Shown: positions 41,148 to 49,825 of the stretch, one piece after another
Layout: each line of letters begins with the position of its first letter
Numbering within the stretch: position 1 is the stretch's first letter
Assembly: GCF_020216025.1 (NCBI RefSeq)
Contig: NZ_JAIWNC010000036.1
Span: forward strand, 1 to 64,000
Direction: 5' to 3'
Length of the DNA: 64,000 nt
DNA from: Jidongwangia harbinensis
GTDB lineage: Bacteria > Actinomycetota > Actinomycetes > Mycobacteriales > Micromonosporaceae
Translations under genes and position numbers: made by a program
Notes under the pieces: generated by a model
Told to the model about the DNA's origin: nothing
Databases searched by the model: none
The model's input: only the letters and a program-made list of their open reading frames with translations

Positions 41148-41281
41148 CACGGGACTCGGTCAAATCCAGTGCACTGATCTGCCGCCGTCCGTGCGTCGGC
41201 TGAGCATGAAATGCAGCCGATGTCCGATTGGGCGCGATGGTCGGCTGGCCGGCGGCCCTTAGCCGCGGGCGCGGGCGCGGG

Positions 41282-41761
41282 TCAGTTGCGCACGGCCTGT
41301 TGGCACATGGCCAGGGCGACGGTGCCGAAATCTGCGCCGAGTTTTTCCATGTCGTCACGGTCTCTGACGTTGGGATTCCACACCAGGACCGGGTACTCCC
41401 CGTCGGCGTCGGGGCGAGATGTGTCGAGTACCAGAATGCCGCCCATGCCGTCATACATCACGGCGATGAGGTTCTCCGGCATGCCGTATTGCCGGCGGGC
41501 GTCCAGCGTCGCGGTGACCGAGCCCAGCAGCGTCTCACCCGCGGCCGAGGTGAGGTAGACGCCGAGGAACTCGGCGCCCGCGATGTCCCAGGTACCGAAC
41601 TCCTCGACCAGGCGGCGGTACGACGGCGGGAACGCGGCACACAGAAGCTGCTCGGCGGCCCGGATCGTTGCTCTGTCGCAGCCGGTCCCGTGGTTGCCCT
41701 GGCCAGCGTGCTTCCTGATCAGTCGGATCAGCCGCTCACCGGCGTCAACCGCGTTGCTCAC
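41282..41761 (-). CDS. SMI1/KNR4 (SUKH) family protein
   Basis: A 159-residue protein with the SUKH pattern: IRAAEQLLCAAFPPSYRRLV then EEFGTWDIAGAEFLGVYLTS, and a C-terminal MYDGMGGILVLDTSRPDADG, EYPVLVWNP. SUKH proteins are frequent immunity proteins of polymorphic toxin systems, though some are stand-alone. GTG 41761 follows GAGGA at a good distance; an in-frame ATG 90 bases upstream is less likely. No toxin gene lies next to it, so it would be an orphan immunity protein or part of an immunity repertoire. Confidence 0.75.
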   Translation of the reverse strand: MSNAVDAGERLIRLIRKHAGQGNHGTGCDRATIRAAEQLLCAAFPPSYRRLVEEFGTWDIAGAEFLGVYLTSAAGETLLGSVTATLDARRQYGMPENLIAVMYDGMGGILVLDTSRPDADGEYPVLVWNPNVRDRDDMEKLGADFGTVALAMCQQAVRN

Positions 41762-41837
41762 CGTTTGATCCTCAATTCGCTGACTGCACGCGCGTTGAGC
41801 ATCGTAGCCGTCCTGTGGCGCACTCACCCTCTCCTCG

Positions 41838-42209
41838 ATGATCTTGCGCATCGCCCGGTGCTTCCCGGAACCGCTGCCCGTGCTGGCCACCCGCCTACTG
41901 CACCGAGCCGTGAGACTGGCCGACGTCGCCGCAGCAACGGCAAGCGCCGCGGCACACGACACCGTCGTCGGCACCTTCAACGTTGCCGGACAGTACCCCT
42001 TCACGCGTGCCGACTGCGTCGCTCTGCTTCAGGATGCAGCGAGTGTGATTGCCGAGCGTGCCCCGAAGGTCGCAGCGGCATTTCACGACCGGGGATGGCC
42101 GTTGCCCCGGACAATCGACCGGGTGTACGACTCCAGTGCCGCTGCAAACGCCTTCGGATATCGTCCTGTGGAGGGCGTCCTCCGACTGCTCGTCAACCCA
42201 GCGGAATGA
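41838..42209 (+). pseudogene. NAD-dependent epimerase/dehydratase, C-terminal remnant
   Basis: A 123-residue open frame whose body, RAVRLADVAAATASAAAHDT, FNVAGQYPFTRADCVALLQD and DRVYDSSAAANAFGYRPVEG, matches the C-terminal substrate-binding half of extended SDR epimerases (including the typical YDSS-x-A...-FGYRP). The Rossmann half, with cofactor motif and Tyr-Lys pair, is missing. A 5'-truncated pseudogene, divergent from the SUKH gene. Confidence 0.65.
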
Positions 42210-42483
42210 TTGATACCAAGCCTCCGGCAGCGAAGCGATACCGTTTCCGGGTGTGAGTACACTCCTCAAATCCGAGATCAAGTGCACTCCTCTGCCGCCG
42301 ATAAGGCGCGGACGTTCGACGCTGGTCAGACTCCGGACGGCCGGCAAGTCTGCATCAGCTAGGTGGCCGTGGGCGAGGGCCCCGATCGGTCGGTGCAGGC
42401 CAAGATCGATCCGCCGCGACCGCGGGCCACGGCGGTCGGCCGCCCGGTAGGTGAACCATTTGACGAGTACAGGAAGTCCTTGG

Positions 42484-42990
42484 TCAGCGGCGCTGGTGCT
42501 GTTTCTTGTGTTTTGAGGGGGCCGGACGCGGGCGGGTCCGGGTCCGGGTCCGTCCGAGCACGGACGGGTCCGTCGACTTGTCCGGCGCGGTGATGACGCG
42601 GATCAGACCGACCAGCAGGCTGCACACCAGGGCGATGATCGCGTAGACGATCATCGCGACGTCCTCGGCGCTGTCCACCGGCGGGGTCGGCAGCCCGCGC
42701 CGAGCGTTGGGCCAGATGACTGAGTGCGGACGTATCGCGCAGACGAGCAGCAGGCCGACGGTGATCCACTGCCACGGCACGAGACCGTCGTTGCGGTGCC
42801 GGACGGTGCGCCACAGCCAGCAGACGGCGGCCAGGCCGCCACCGATGCCGCCGGCCATCAGCCCGTTGCGCCATTGGTCGGTGCCGATGATCGTCGCGCC
42901 CTCCAGCCGGCCCACGAAATACCACACCGCGGGTGACCCCAGCAGGATCACCATCAGCACGAACATCGAGTTCTCCGAGCGCGACCGCAC
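42484..42990 (-). CDS. hypothetical four-helix membrane protein
   Basis: A 168-residue protein with helices around MFVLMVILLGSPAVWYFVG, NGLMAGGIGGGLAAVCWLW, WQWITVGLLLVCAIRP and VAMIVYAIIALVCSLLVGLI, and a basic C-terminal tail rich in Arg/Pro/Lys. No catalytic motif. The start may be the GTG at 42990 or the ATG eight codons further in. No family recognised. Confidence 0.5.
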   Translation of the reverse strand: MRSRSENSMFVLMVILLGSPAVWYFVGRLEGATIIGTDQWRNGLMAGGIGGGLAAVCWLWRTVRHRNDGLVPWQWITVGLLLVCAIRPHSVIWPNARRGLPTPPVDSAEDVAMIVYAIIALVCSLLVGLIRVITAPDKSTDPSVLGRTRTRTRPRPAPSKHKKQHQRR

Positions 42991-43194
42991 GGCTCCCGAG
43001 GATAGGGCCGGGCGTCACAGCTGTCAGGACGGCCGGTGTGGTCGAGGTCGCGCGCGAGGCCGGCTGTCCGGCGCGGAGCGTCACCGGGGCTGAGGCCGCC
43101 GCGGGTGTCCCTATGGGTTCTGTTGAGCCGCGAACGCCGAGACCGCCCAGCGGGCTACTACCGGCGCCTGAAGCAGAATGGCGCCCTGCTTGGC

Positions 43195-43440
43195 ATCGGC
43201 ACCCATGCGAGTGGTCGGTCGGCTGTGCTGTCGCCCCGTGCGTGTGAGGACCTGCTCGGCGGCCTCTACGGCTGCAGGGGCTGTCGCCCGTCACGCCAGT
43301 GAACCGGAGGTACGAGCCAGCGTGGTGCCCGTCTTCGTCGAAGAGATGAAGCACCGCGTAGATCCGCTGCTGGTTCCGCCAGTCGTGATCTGGCCTGATG
43401 CCTTCCTGATAGGCGCCGGGTGATGTCAGCGAAGAACTGC
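43195..43440 (-). pseudogene. frameshifted remnant of a small hypothetical gene
   Basis: The minus strand reads QRIYAVLHLFDEDGHHAGSY, LRFTGVTGDS, then after a one-base shift APAAVEAAEQVLTRT. The two parts together look like a small actinobacterial protein (strand-turn-strand followed by a helix), but neither frame is intact and no start is visible. The rest of the region between the membrane-protein gene and the tRNA holds no other gene. Confidence 0.4.
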
Positions 43441-43604
43441 CCGGACGCATGCCGTCCGATGCGGCCGGGCGACGAAAACACGGCGCAAACCGGCAGCCAG
43501 TAGCGACCACCATGGCGACATCGTGGTGCTCACCCGGGGAGCGAACAATTGAGTCTTAGGAGAGGTCACCCTGCTGGGGCCACCCCTGCTCCCAAAATCA
43601 GGGC

Positions 43605-43643
43605 AAAAGACCCACCATCGTGGATCATGATGGTGGGTCTTTT
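43605..43643. terminator. strong bidirectional terminator
   Basis: AAAAGACCCACCATC (43605-43619) and GATGGTGGGTCTTTT (43629-43643) form a perfect 15-bp stem with a 9-base loop, with a T-run on each strand. It lies just downstream of the tRNA-Val gene on the minus strand and also ends any plus-strand transcript arriving from the left. Confidence 0.9.
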
Positions 43644-43661
43644 CGCTGCTCAGGCTATGTG

Positions 43662-43733
43662 TGGGCGATACTGGGATCGAACCAGTGACCTCTCCGGTGT
43701 GAACGGAGCGCTCTCCCGCTGAGCTAATCGCCC
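43662..43733 (-). tRNA. tRNA-Val (anticodon CAC)
   Basis: A complete 72-nt cloverleaf: acceptor GGGCGAT with ATCGCCC, D-arm GCTC-AGCGGGA-GAGC, anticodon stem CTCCG/CGGAG around TTCACAC (anticodon CAC), variable AGGTC, T-arm ACTGG-TTCGATC-CCAGT, discriminator A. The CCA is not fully encoded (C follows the discriminator). It marks the border between the decayed region and the ordered core-like region. Confidence 0.95.
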
Positions 43734-43801
43734 GCAACGGGTTCAGACTGTACCGGACGATCCCGTGGCAGTGCGAACAGGGGGTGCGGCGCGCCCCGGG
43801 T

Positions 43802-44239
43802 TCAGTCCTGCTCGAAGATCCATTCCCAGGCCACGGCGGCCAGGTCGATGCCGAAGCTGAGGCGTACCGAGGCCCAGACGATCGCGGACACGAAGATCAT
43901 GCCGAGGACGCCGATCAGGCCACGGACCGGTACGGACTGGCGGCCGATCCAGCGGGTCCAGCTCTGGACGTGGCGCTTGGTGAATTCGAGCAGGTGTTTG
44001 GCCCAGGCGAACTCGATCGCCCAGATGGCCAGCCCGAGGATCACGATGGCCCAGCCGGGGCCGGGGAACGGGATCAACACGATGCCGACCGCCACCACCA
44101 GGCCGCCGAGGATGCCGATGCCCACCTTGAGAGCGAGCCGGCCGGTGGGGTTCTCGCGGATGCGGTCCAGCCGGTCGTGGATGGATCGGCGCCGCGGCGG
44201 CGAATCGGACACCCGATCGGATTGGGGCATGTCGCTCAC
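43802..44239 (-). CDS. PGPGW / TIGR02611 membrane protein
   Basis: A 145-residue protein with the diagnostic helix VLIPFPGPGWAIVILGLAIW preceded by VGIGILGGLVVAVGI, then a charged amphipathic stretch (FAWAKHLLEFTKRHVQSWTR) and a C-terminal helix pair (LIGVLGMIFVSAIVWASV). This is the conserved actinobacterial PGPGW family; function unknown. The start is either the GTG or the ATG three codons later. It is divergent from the ssgB-type gene, as often seen near ssgB-like loci. Confidence 0.88.
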   Translation of the reverse strand: MSDMPQSDRVSDSPPRRRSIHDRLDRIRENPTGRLALKVGIGILGGLVVAVGIVLIPFPGPGWAIVILGLAIWAIEFAWAKHLLEFTKRHVQSWTRWIGRQSVPVRGLIGVLGMIFVSAIVWASVRLSFGIDLAAVAWEWIFEQD

Positions 44240-44579
44240 TTTCGTGGCTCGGTGCGGGCATCCGGGCGGCGCGACGTCGGTGCGGTGGCGTGTTTCGCGC
44301 CCATTTCATCCCCCAGTGTTCCGGCGCCCCGTCACTACCCGGGAGGAATGGACGTTACCGGAGTAAGTCAACTGCTGGACCACCCGACGCCGGGCGGAAC
44401 CGAGTACTGGGTCAGAACAGGACAAGATATCGCTTTACGTCTTGCTTGGAGAGGTTTTCGGAACCGTCTTCCCACTACTGGGTGAGATCAGCGTATGGCG
44501 GAGCGTAACGACAGGGATCACCTGAGTATGGGAAAGCGGGGTTCACCAGCCTCGCAGCGGTGCCGGGGGGAGTTCGTCC
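44240..44579. other. divergent intergenic region upstream of ssgB-like gene
   Basis: About 340 bases without a gene, carrying the promoters of the PGPGW protein and the SsgB-like protein. No -35/-10 pair is clear enough to call. Confidence 0.4.
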
Positions 44580-45011
44580 ATGAGTACCATTCGTCCAACG
44601 ACCGTCGAGGTCGAAACCTCGCTGCGGCTCGTAGCGCCTGACGCCACGGCTCTGCCCGTGCGCGCCAGTCTGCGGTACGACCCAGCCGACCCGTATGCGG
44701 TGCACGTGTTGTTCCACGCAGAATCAGCCGGTGGGGAAGCCGTTAGCTGGTCCTTCGCGCGGGAACTGCTCGTCACCGGGCTCGACGAGCCGGCCGGGAT
44801 CGGCGACGTCCGGGTGTGGCCGTGGGCCACGCCGAGGGGGGATTTCGTCGCCCTGGCATTGTCGTCGCCCGACGGCAATGCGCTCTTCGAAGTGCCACGC
44901 AGTGTCCTGGTCCGGTTCCTTCGGCGCACCTACGTAGTGGTGCCGCGGGGCCGGGAATCCGATCACCTGGATGTGGACGCGGCGGTCAACCGGCTGCTCG
45001 CCGGTCGATAG
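44580..45011 (+). CDS. ssgB: SsgA/SsgB-family sporulation and cell-division regulator
   Basis: A 143-residue SALP protein. The family signature is clear: VEVETSLRLVAPDATALPVR, ASLRYDPADPYAVHVLFHAE, WSFARELLVTGLDEPAGIGD, VRVWPWATPRGDF, ALSSPDGNALFEVPRSVLVR. SsgB positions FtsZ at future septa during sporulation-specific division, through SsgA in Streptomyces. In actinomycetes with a single SALP it is the SsgB type, which this most resembles. A GGGGGAG ribosome-binding site precedes the ATG and a 17-bp perfect terminator follows, so it is monocistronic. The gene symbol rests on similarity only. Confidence 0.88.
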   Translation: MSTIRPTTVEVETSLRLVAPDATALPVRASLRYDPADPYAVHVLFHAESAGGEAVSWSFARELLVTGLDEPAGIGDVRVWPWATPRGDFVALALSSPDGNALFEVPRSVLVRFLRRTYVVVPRGRESDHLDVDAAVNRLLAGR

Positions 45012-45026
45012 CAACAGCGATATCGG

Positions 45027-45073
45027 GGGCGACCCGCGCGGACACTGCCGGTCCGCGCGGGTCGCCCTTTTGT
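45027..45073 (+). terminator. rho-independent terminator of the ssgB-like gene
   Basis: A perfect 17-bp stem (45027-45043 with 45051-45067, GGGCGACCCGCGCGGAC and its complement, loop ACTGCCG) followed by TTTTGT. Confidence 0.92.
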
Positions 45074-45254
45074 ACCGGCACAGACCGGACGAACGAATGG
45101 TCCCGGCACGGACTTCCGGATTCCGACACGAACGACGAATATCTGCCGTTTATGTCCTATTTCGCCGCCGCAATTCGCGATCTCACCCGCCGCCGGGCCG
45201 GAACCACGTGCGCCTAGGTGCGTCGCTGGTGGGAGGCGGGTTACCGTCACCGCG

Positions 45255-46154
45255 ATGCGCACCTACAGCCAGCTCCATCCGGGTACCGCCCTGCCGTCAC
45301 CGGCGCCCTCCTGGGCCGGGGTCGGTACGTGCGCGTTGCCGGAGACCGCGCTGGCCGGACCGGACCCGGCGACGCACCGGCTGCCGTACCATCTGCTCGC
45401 TCTGATCACCGCCGGGCACGGGACCGTGGAGGTCGACTTCGAGCCGTGGCCCGGCCGGCCCGGCACCCTGCTCTGGGTCCGGCCGGGTCAGGCCGTGCGC
45501 TTCGGTGACCGGCCCGGCCTGGACGCCGACCTGGTGGTCTGGGAGCGCCGCCTGCTCACCGCGGACGAGCTGGCGGGCGTCGGGGTGGACGAACCCACCG
45601 GACCGGTCCGCTGGCAGTTGGCCGGCGAGGACCAGGACGCGGTGATCAGCGACGTCGCCCAGCTGGCGGTGGACTGCCGGCGGCACTCCGGCGGCGCGAC
45701 GGCGGCCGCGCTGCTGCGTCACCAGCTGGCCGTCCTGCTGCTGCGGATCGCCCTGCTCGACACCGACCCGGCCACCCCGGCGGCGACCGCGGAGAGCCGG
45801 ACGTTCGCGCGGTTCCGCCGGGCGCTCGAGGACGGGCACGCGCGCACCCGCCGGGTCGAGGACTACGCGGAACAGCTGGAGTGCTCGGTGCGTACCCTCA
45901 CCCGGGCCAGCCTGGCGGTCACCGGCCGCACCGCCAAGCAGGTGGTGGACGACCGGGTCGCGCTGGAGGCGCGCCGCCTGCTGGCCTGCACCACGCTTTC
46001 GGTCGCCGAGGTGGGACGCCGGCTCGGCTTCCCGGAACCGACGAACTTCGGCCGGTTCTTCCACCGGGAGTCGGGCCTGAGCCCCGGCGCCTTCCGGGCC
46101 CGGCCGGCCGCACCGGCGGGACCGGTACCGGTTCAGCGACGACCCGCGGACTGA
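45255..46154 (+). CDS. AraC-family transcriptional regulator
   Basis: A 299-residue regulator. The N-terminal cupin-like effector domain (HRLPYHLLALITAGHGTVEV, TLLWVRPGQAVRFGD) is followed by a linker and the C-terminal double helix-turn-helix: RVEDYAEQLECSVRTLTRAS, KQVVDDRVALEARRLLACTT and VAEVGRRLGFPEPTNFGRFF, then HRESGLSPGAFR. This is the FGRFF-(R/H)-x-x-G-x-(S/T)-P motif of AraC proteins. Effector unknown. It stands alone after the ssgB terminator and may act on genes elsewhere. Confidence 0.88.
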   Translation: MRTYSQLHPGTALPSPAPSWAGVGTCALPETALAGPDPATHRLPYHLLALITAGHGTVEVDFEPWPGRPGTLLWVRPGQAVRFGDRPGLDADLVVWERRLLTADELAGVGVDEPTGPVRWQLAGEDQDAVISDVAQLAVDCRRHSGGATAAALLRHQLAVLLLRIALLDTDPATPAATAESRTFARFRRALEDGHARTRRVEDYAEQLECSVRTLTRASLAVTGRTAKQVVDDRVALEARRLLACTTLSVAEVGRRLGFPEPTNFGRFFHRESGLSPGAFRARPAAPAGPVPVQRRPAD

Positions 46155-46226
46155 GCGTAATCCCTATATCCCCATAGAATTGGGGGTGGCCACCGCCAGC
46201 GAGCGTCCACGGGGCATGATGGTGGC

Positions 46227-46682
46227 GTGCAGATCTCCGCGCGAGGTGACTATGCGGTCCGGGCGGCTCTGAGCCTGGCCCAGGCCTATCCGTCGCTCAT
46301 GTCCGCCCAAGCCATCGCCCAGGACCAGGACATGCCCCGCAAATTCCTCGAGGCCGTGCTGGCCGACCTGCGCCGGGCGGGGGTGGTCCGCGCCCAGCGC
46401 GGCGCCGAGGGCGGCTACACGCTCTCCCAGCCGCCCCGGGACATCACCGTCGGACAGGTCCTGCGCGCCGTGGACGGACCGCTCGCCGGCGTCCGCGGGA
46501 TGCGCCCCGAGGAGACCCGCTACACCGGTGCGGCGGAGAACCTGCCGAACCTCTGGGTGGCCGTCCGCTCGGCCGTGCGTGAGGTCGTCGACGAGGTCAG
46601 CCTGGCCGAATTGATCAGCGGCCGGATGCCCGCCCACGTGCGGAAACTGACCACCCGGCCGGACGCCTGGCAACCACGCTGA
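46227..46682 (+). CDS. Rrf2-family transcriptional regulator
   Basis: A 151-residue Rrf2 protein: QISARGDYAVRAALSLAQAY, SAQAIAQDQDMPRKFLEAVL, ADLRRAGVVRAQRGAEGGYT, LSQPPRDITVGQVLRAVDG. The Fe-S-binding Cys cluster of IscR/NsrR/RsrR is absent (no Cys in the whole protein), so it likely senses something other than iron-sulphur status. An A+T-rich site with CTATATCCCCATAG (46164-46177) followed by GGGGG lies 50 bases upstream and may be its own operator. Confidence 0.87.
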   Translation: MQISARGDYAVRAALSLAQAYPSLMSAQAIAQDQDMPRKFLEAVLADLRRAGVVRAQRGAEGGYTLSQPPRDITVGQVLRAVDGPLAGVRGMRPEETRYTGAAENLPNLWVAVRSAVREVVDEVSLAELISGRMPAHVRKLTTRPDAWQPR

Positions 46683-46749
46683 GTTTGCCGCCCGGCGCGA
46701 ACGGGAATCGGCATCCCATCGACGAACTAGTCCGAGGAGGACCATCCCG

Positions 46750-46932
46750 ATGGGCGTCATGTTCCGCAGCCGCAGGAAGTTCGGCCCGCTGATCCTGAAC
46801 TTCACGCAGAACGGGTTCTCGTCGTGGAGTTTCAAGATCGGACCGTGGTCGTGGAACTCGAAGGCCAAGGCGCACCGCGTCGACCTGCCCGGCCCGCTCT
46901 CCTGGAAGCAGGACAAGTCCAGCTCCCGCTGA
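46750..46932 (+). CDS. DUF4236 small protein
   Basis: A 60-residue protein, MFRSRRKFGPLILNFTQNGF followed by SSWSFKIGPWSWNSKAKAHR and VDLPGPLSW. It matches the DUF4236 pattern (basic, Gly/Trp-rich, two strands). Strong ribosome-binding site (CGAGGAGG). Function unknown in the family; it lies 67 bases after the Rrf2 gene, possibly in one transcript. Confidence 0.8.
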   Translation: MGVMFRSRRKFGPLILNFTQNGFSSWSFKIGPWSWNSKAKAHRVDLPGPLSWKQDKSSSR

Positions 46933-46939
46933 ACCCCGG

Positions 46940-47848
46940 TCAGCCGGCGGCGGCGATCACCACGTCGCCGCCGAGCCGGCCGTGTTCCGGCCGCCGGGTG
47001 ACCGCGCCGGACTGCACCAGACTCTGCACCACCCGGGTGGCGTCGGCCGCGCGGTACACGGTCTCGGTCAGCGCGAACGTGCGCAGGTCGGTCACCGTGG
47101 CCTCCCCCAGCGTGGCCAGCCGGCCGAGCAGTTCCCGGCGCAGCGGCCCGGGGTGCGGGGTCAGCGAGATGTCGATCAGGTGCCGCTCCGGGTCACCGGG
47201 ATCCCTGTACCGCACCCCGGCGAACTCGTCCACCGCCCACAGTGTCTCCTTGAAGCCTTCCAGGCTCTTCCCGGACGTGGTCGCGAAGATCAACAGTTCG
47301 CCGGCCGCCTCGTCCACCGCCAGCTCCACGGCTGCCACCAGCGGAAACCCGGAGTCCCGCAGACCGGTCCGGTAACCTGCCACGTCGGTCACCGCGCCCG
47401 GCGCCAGCACCAGCAGCGCCTCCGCCGGCTTCCCCTTCGCCAGGGCCGCGACGGTGTCCGGCCCGGGCGGTCCGGCCGCGGCCGACCCGTCCAGAAAACC
47501 CAGCAGGGGTACGCGCGCAGCGCCGACCGCCGACAACGCCACCCCGAGCCGCGCCTCGGTGCCCCCGCCCACCGTGTGCACGGACAGTCCCGCGCCGGAC
47601 GGCAGCGCCGCCAGACGGCCCGCCACCGCGGACACGTCCTCGCCGACCGCGACCATGGTCAGTTCCCGGCCGCGGACCAGATCGGACTGTTCGGCGAACA
47701 CCCGCAGCGCCGCCTCGGCCAGCGCCCCACCGTCGGCATCCGCGTAGCCGTGCACGTAGGTGGCCCGGCGCGCCCGGTGCAGCGCGGCCGGCGCCCACGC
47801 CTCCAGGTGACGGACGAGCACCTCGCGTTTGAGGTCGGCGACGGTCAT
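46940..47848 (-). CDS. hypothetical protein, possibly TcmP-like
   Basis: A 302-residue soluble protein starting TVADLKREVLVRHLEAWAPA, then a strand-rich Rossmann-like region (LTMVAVGEDVSAVAGRLAAL, VPLLGFLDGSAA, EALLVLAPGAVTDVAGYRTG) and a C-terminal winged-helix-like part (GEATVTDLRTFALTETVYRA). The N-terminal layout recalls the three-Cys-motif partner (TcmP) family, but the usual FAGPG motif is replaced by GYADADGG, so this is a weak call. ATG 47848 chosen over upstream frames. Confidence 0.4.
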   Translation of the reverse strand: MTVADLKREVLVRHLEAWAPAALHRARRATYVHGYADADGGALAEAALRVFAEQSDLVRGRELTMVAVGEDVSAVAGRLAALPSGAGLSVHTVGGGTEARLGVALSAVGAARVPLLGFLDGSAAAGPPGPDTVAALAKGKPAEALLVLAPGAVTDVAGYRTGLRDSGFPLVAAVELAVDEAAGELLIFATTSGKSLEGFKETLWAVDEFAGVRYRDPGDPERHLIDISLTPHPGPLRRELLGRLATLGEATVTDLRTFALTETVYRAADATRVVQSLVQSGAVTRRPEHGRLGGDVVIAAAG

Positions 47849-47917
47849 GGCGTTTGTTCTACCGTCTCCTGCCCCGAAACGCCCAGGACTTGTACCTACG
47901 GTGGCCAACCAAGCACT

Positions 47918-49825
47918 ATGAGGCACGTGTCACCTCCCCTCGCCGATCTGACCGCCCGGGCGCAGACGCTGTCGTCCGCGGGCGACCTCGCCGGCGCGCG
48001 GGCCGTGCTCGACCGCGCGCTCGACCCGGCCGAGGACCCCCGGCAGGCGTCGCCGGAACTGGCCGCCGCCGCGGCCCTGCACGCCCGCATCCTGATCGCG
48101 CTGGGCGACCCGCACGCGGCCCGGACCTGGGCGGGCTTCGCGCACGCCGCGGAGGAACGCCTGCACGGCCCGGAGGACGACCGGACGCTGGCCGCGGCCG
48201 CCACGCACGCCGCGGTGCTGGCCCGGATCGGGAACCACGGGCGCGCCGCGCAGCTGTACCACGACCTGGTCGGACGGTTGATCGACCGGGAGGGACGGGA
48301 CTCGGCCCGGGTGATCGCGGCCGAGGCCGACCTCGCCACCGCGGAACACGCGGCCGGTCAGTGCACCGCGGCCCGGGGCCGGCTGGCCGAGGCGTGGGCA
48401 CGGCACCGCCGGGTGTTCGGCGACGCCGACCCCGCCGGGATCAAGATGCTGGCCCGGCTGGGCACGATGGAACGCGAGTGCGGGCACCTCGGCGCGGCCC
48501 GGGAACACCTGGCCCGAGCGCAGGAGCTGTGCGCCCGCTACCTGCCCGCCGATCATCCGCTCGCGGTGCAACTCGGCACGCTGGCCGCCGCCGGGGCGTC
48601 CGGGCGGCACACCTGCGGCCGGGTCCGGCAGTCCACCGGCCCGGAGACGGCCCCGGGCGTCACCGCGGTGCCGACCGGCGCGCCCGGGGTCAACTCGGTG
48701 CCGTCCGGCGTCGCCACCGGACCGACCGGCGCGCCAGCCACCATCCAAGGGCCGTCCGGCGTGCCCGGTGGCACGGCAGGACCGACCGGCGCGCCCGGCG
48801 TCACCGCCGGACCGACCGGCACGCCCGGCCCGACCGGCACGCCCGGCCCGACCGGCACGCCCGGCCCGACCGGCACGCCCGGCCCGACCGGCGCGCCCGG
48901 GCCGGCCGGCGTCACGGCAGTACCTCCGCCCACCGCGCCCGGACCACGATCGGAGCCCGCCGGCCCGCAGGCCGCGCCCGGGGGGCCGCAGGGCATGCCG
49001 TACCCGATGCCGGACGAACCGCCGGCCACGCCCACCACGCCCGGAGTGGCGCCGATGGTCGCGCCGCGCCGCCCGGCCGACGACCAGCCCGCGCCGGACA
49101 ACCGGCCCACCGACCCCAAGGGCGCCGTCTACCAGGCCCCGCTCTATCTCAGCGACGTGCACCGGTCCCCCGGCGACCTCACCGGACGGCACGCCCGGGC
49201 GGACACCCCGCTGCCGCTGCCCGGCCGGCGGATCCCGGAGTACACCGCGGACGGACATCAGGTGCCGGTGGGCAGTGCCCCGGTCGGCGCGCACCCCGAC
49301 GACCACCTGCTGCCCGTACCCCTGGAGCGGCCGGACCCGTCCCCCTCCCGGCAGCCGTTCGTCCTGGCCGCGGTGCTGGTGGCCGGGATCGGCGTGGCCG
49401 CCGCCGTGGTGGCGGTGACCCTCCCCCGCGGTGACGACCCACCGGCGGCCGCGCCGCGGACCCCACCGGCGGCCACCGGGCCGGCCGCGACCACGGCGCC
49501 CGGGCCGTCGGCCGCCACCGGATCGGCCGCGCCGCGGGCGTCCGCCGCGGCCGTACCCGGCGCGCCCACGAACGTCCGGCTCCGTGACAACCGCGACAGC
49601 GTGTCGTTGACCTGGGCCTATCCGAAGGGCGCGGAGGGGCCGCTGCTGATCTCCGGCGGCCGCACCGGGCAGCCGCCGCAGGCGTTCCAGCAGTTGCCGG
49701 CCGGCGCCGTCGACTACGTGGTGTACGGCCTGGACGAGCAGTCCGACTACTGCTTCACGGTCGCGGTGGTGTACTCCACGGACCGGGTCGCCGCCTCGGC
49801 CCGGGTCTGCACCCGGCGCGGCTGA
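47918..49825 (+). CDS. TPR - collagen-like - transmembrane - FnIII protein
   Basis: A 635-residue, apparently single-pass membrane protein. Residues 1-220 are TPR-like helical repeats (LTARAQTLSSAGDLAGARAV, DRTLAAAATHAAVLARIGNH, AAREHLARAQELCARYLP). Residues about 245-350 are a Pro/Gly/Thr stretch with collagen-like triplets and exact GPTGTP repeats from about residue 299. A long Pro-rich spacer follows, then one helix (SRQPFVLAAVLVAGIGVAAA, about 485-507), another Ala/Pro linker and a C-terminal fibronectin-III-like domain (PTNVRLRDNRDSVSLTWAYP, QSDYCFTVAVVYS) outside. The TPR part is cytoplasmic by the inside-positive rule. Function unknown; likely a surface-linked scaffold or sensor. Confidence 0.72.
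   Translation: MRHVSPPLADLTARAQTLSSAGDLAGARAVLDRALDPAEDPRQASPELAAAAALHARILIALGDPHAARTWAGFAHAAEERLHGPEDDRTLAAAATHAAVLARIGNHGRAAQLYHDLVGRLIDREGRDSARVIAAEADLATAEHAAGQCTAARGRLAEAWARHRRVFGDADPAGIKMLARLGTMERECGHLGAAREHLARAQELCARYLPADHPLAVQLGTLAAAGASGRHTCGRVRQSTGPETAPGVTAVPTGAPGVNSVPSGVATGPTGAPATIQGPSGVPGGTAGPTGAPGVTAGPTGTPGPTGTPGPTGTPGPTGTPGPTGAPGPAGVTAVPPPTAPGPRSEPAGPQAAPGGPQGMPYPMPDEPPATPTTPGVAPMVAPRRPADDQPAPDNRPTDPKGAVYQAPLYLSDVHRSPGDLTGRHARADTPLPLPGRRIPEYTADGHQVPVGSAPVGAHPDDHLLPVPLERPDPSPSRQPFVLAAVLVAGIGVAAAVVAVTLPRGDDPPAAAPRTPPAATGPAATTAPGPSAATGSAAPRASAAAVPGAPTNVRLRDNRDSVSLTWAYPKGAEGPLLISGGRTGQPPQAFQQLPAGAVDYVVYGLDEQSDYCFTVAVVYSTDRVAASARVCTRRG
48814..48885 (+). repeat. 18-bp tandem repeats coding for GPTGTP
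   Basis: Four exact copies of an 18-base unit beginning GACCGGCACGCCCGGCCC, with diverged copies on both sides, within the collagen-like part of the TPR/FnIII protein. Confidence 0.85.
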
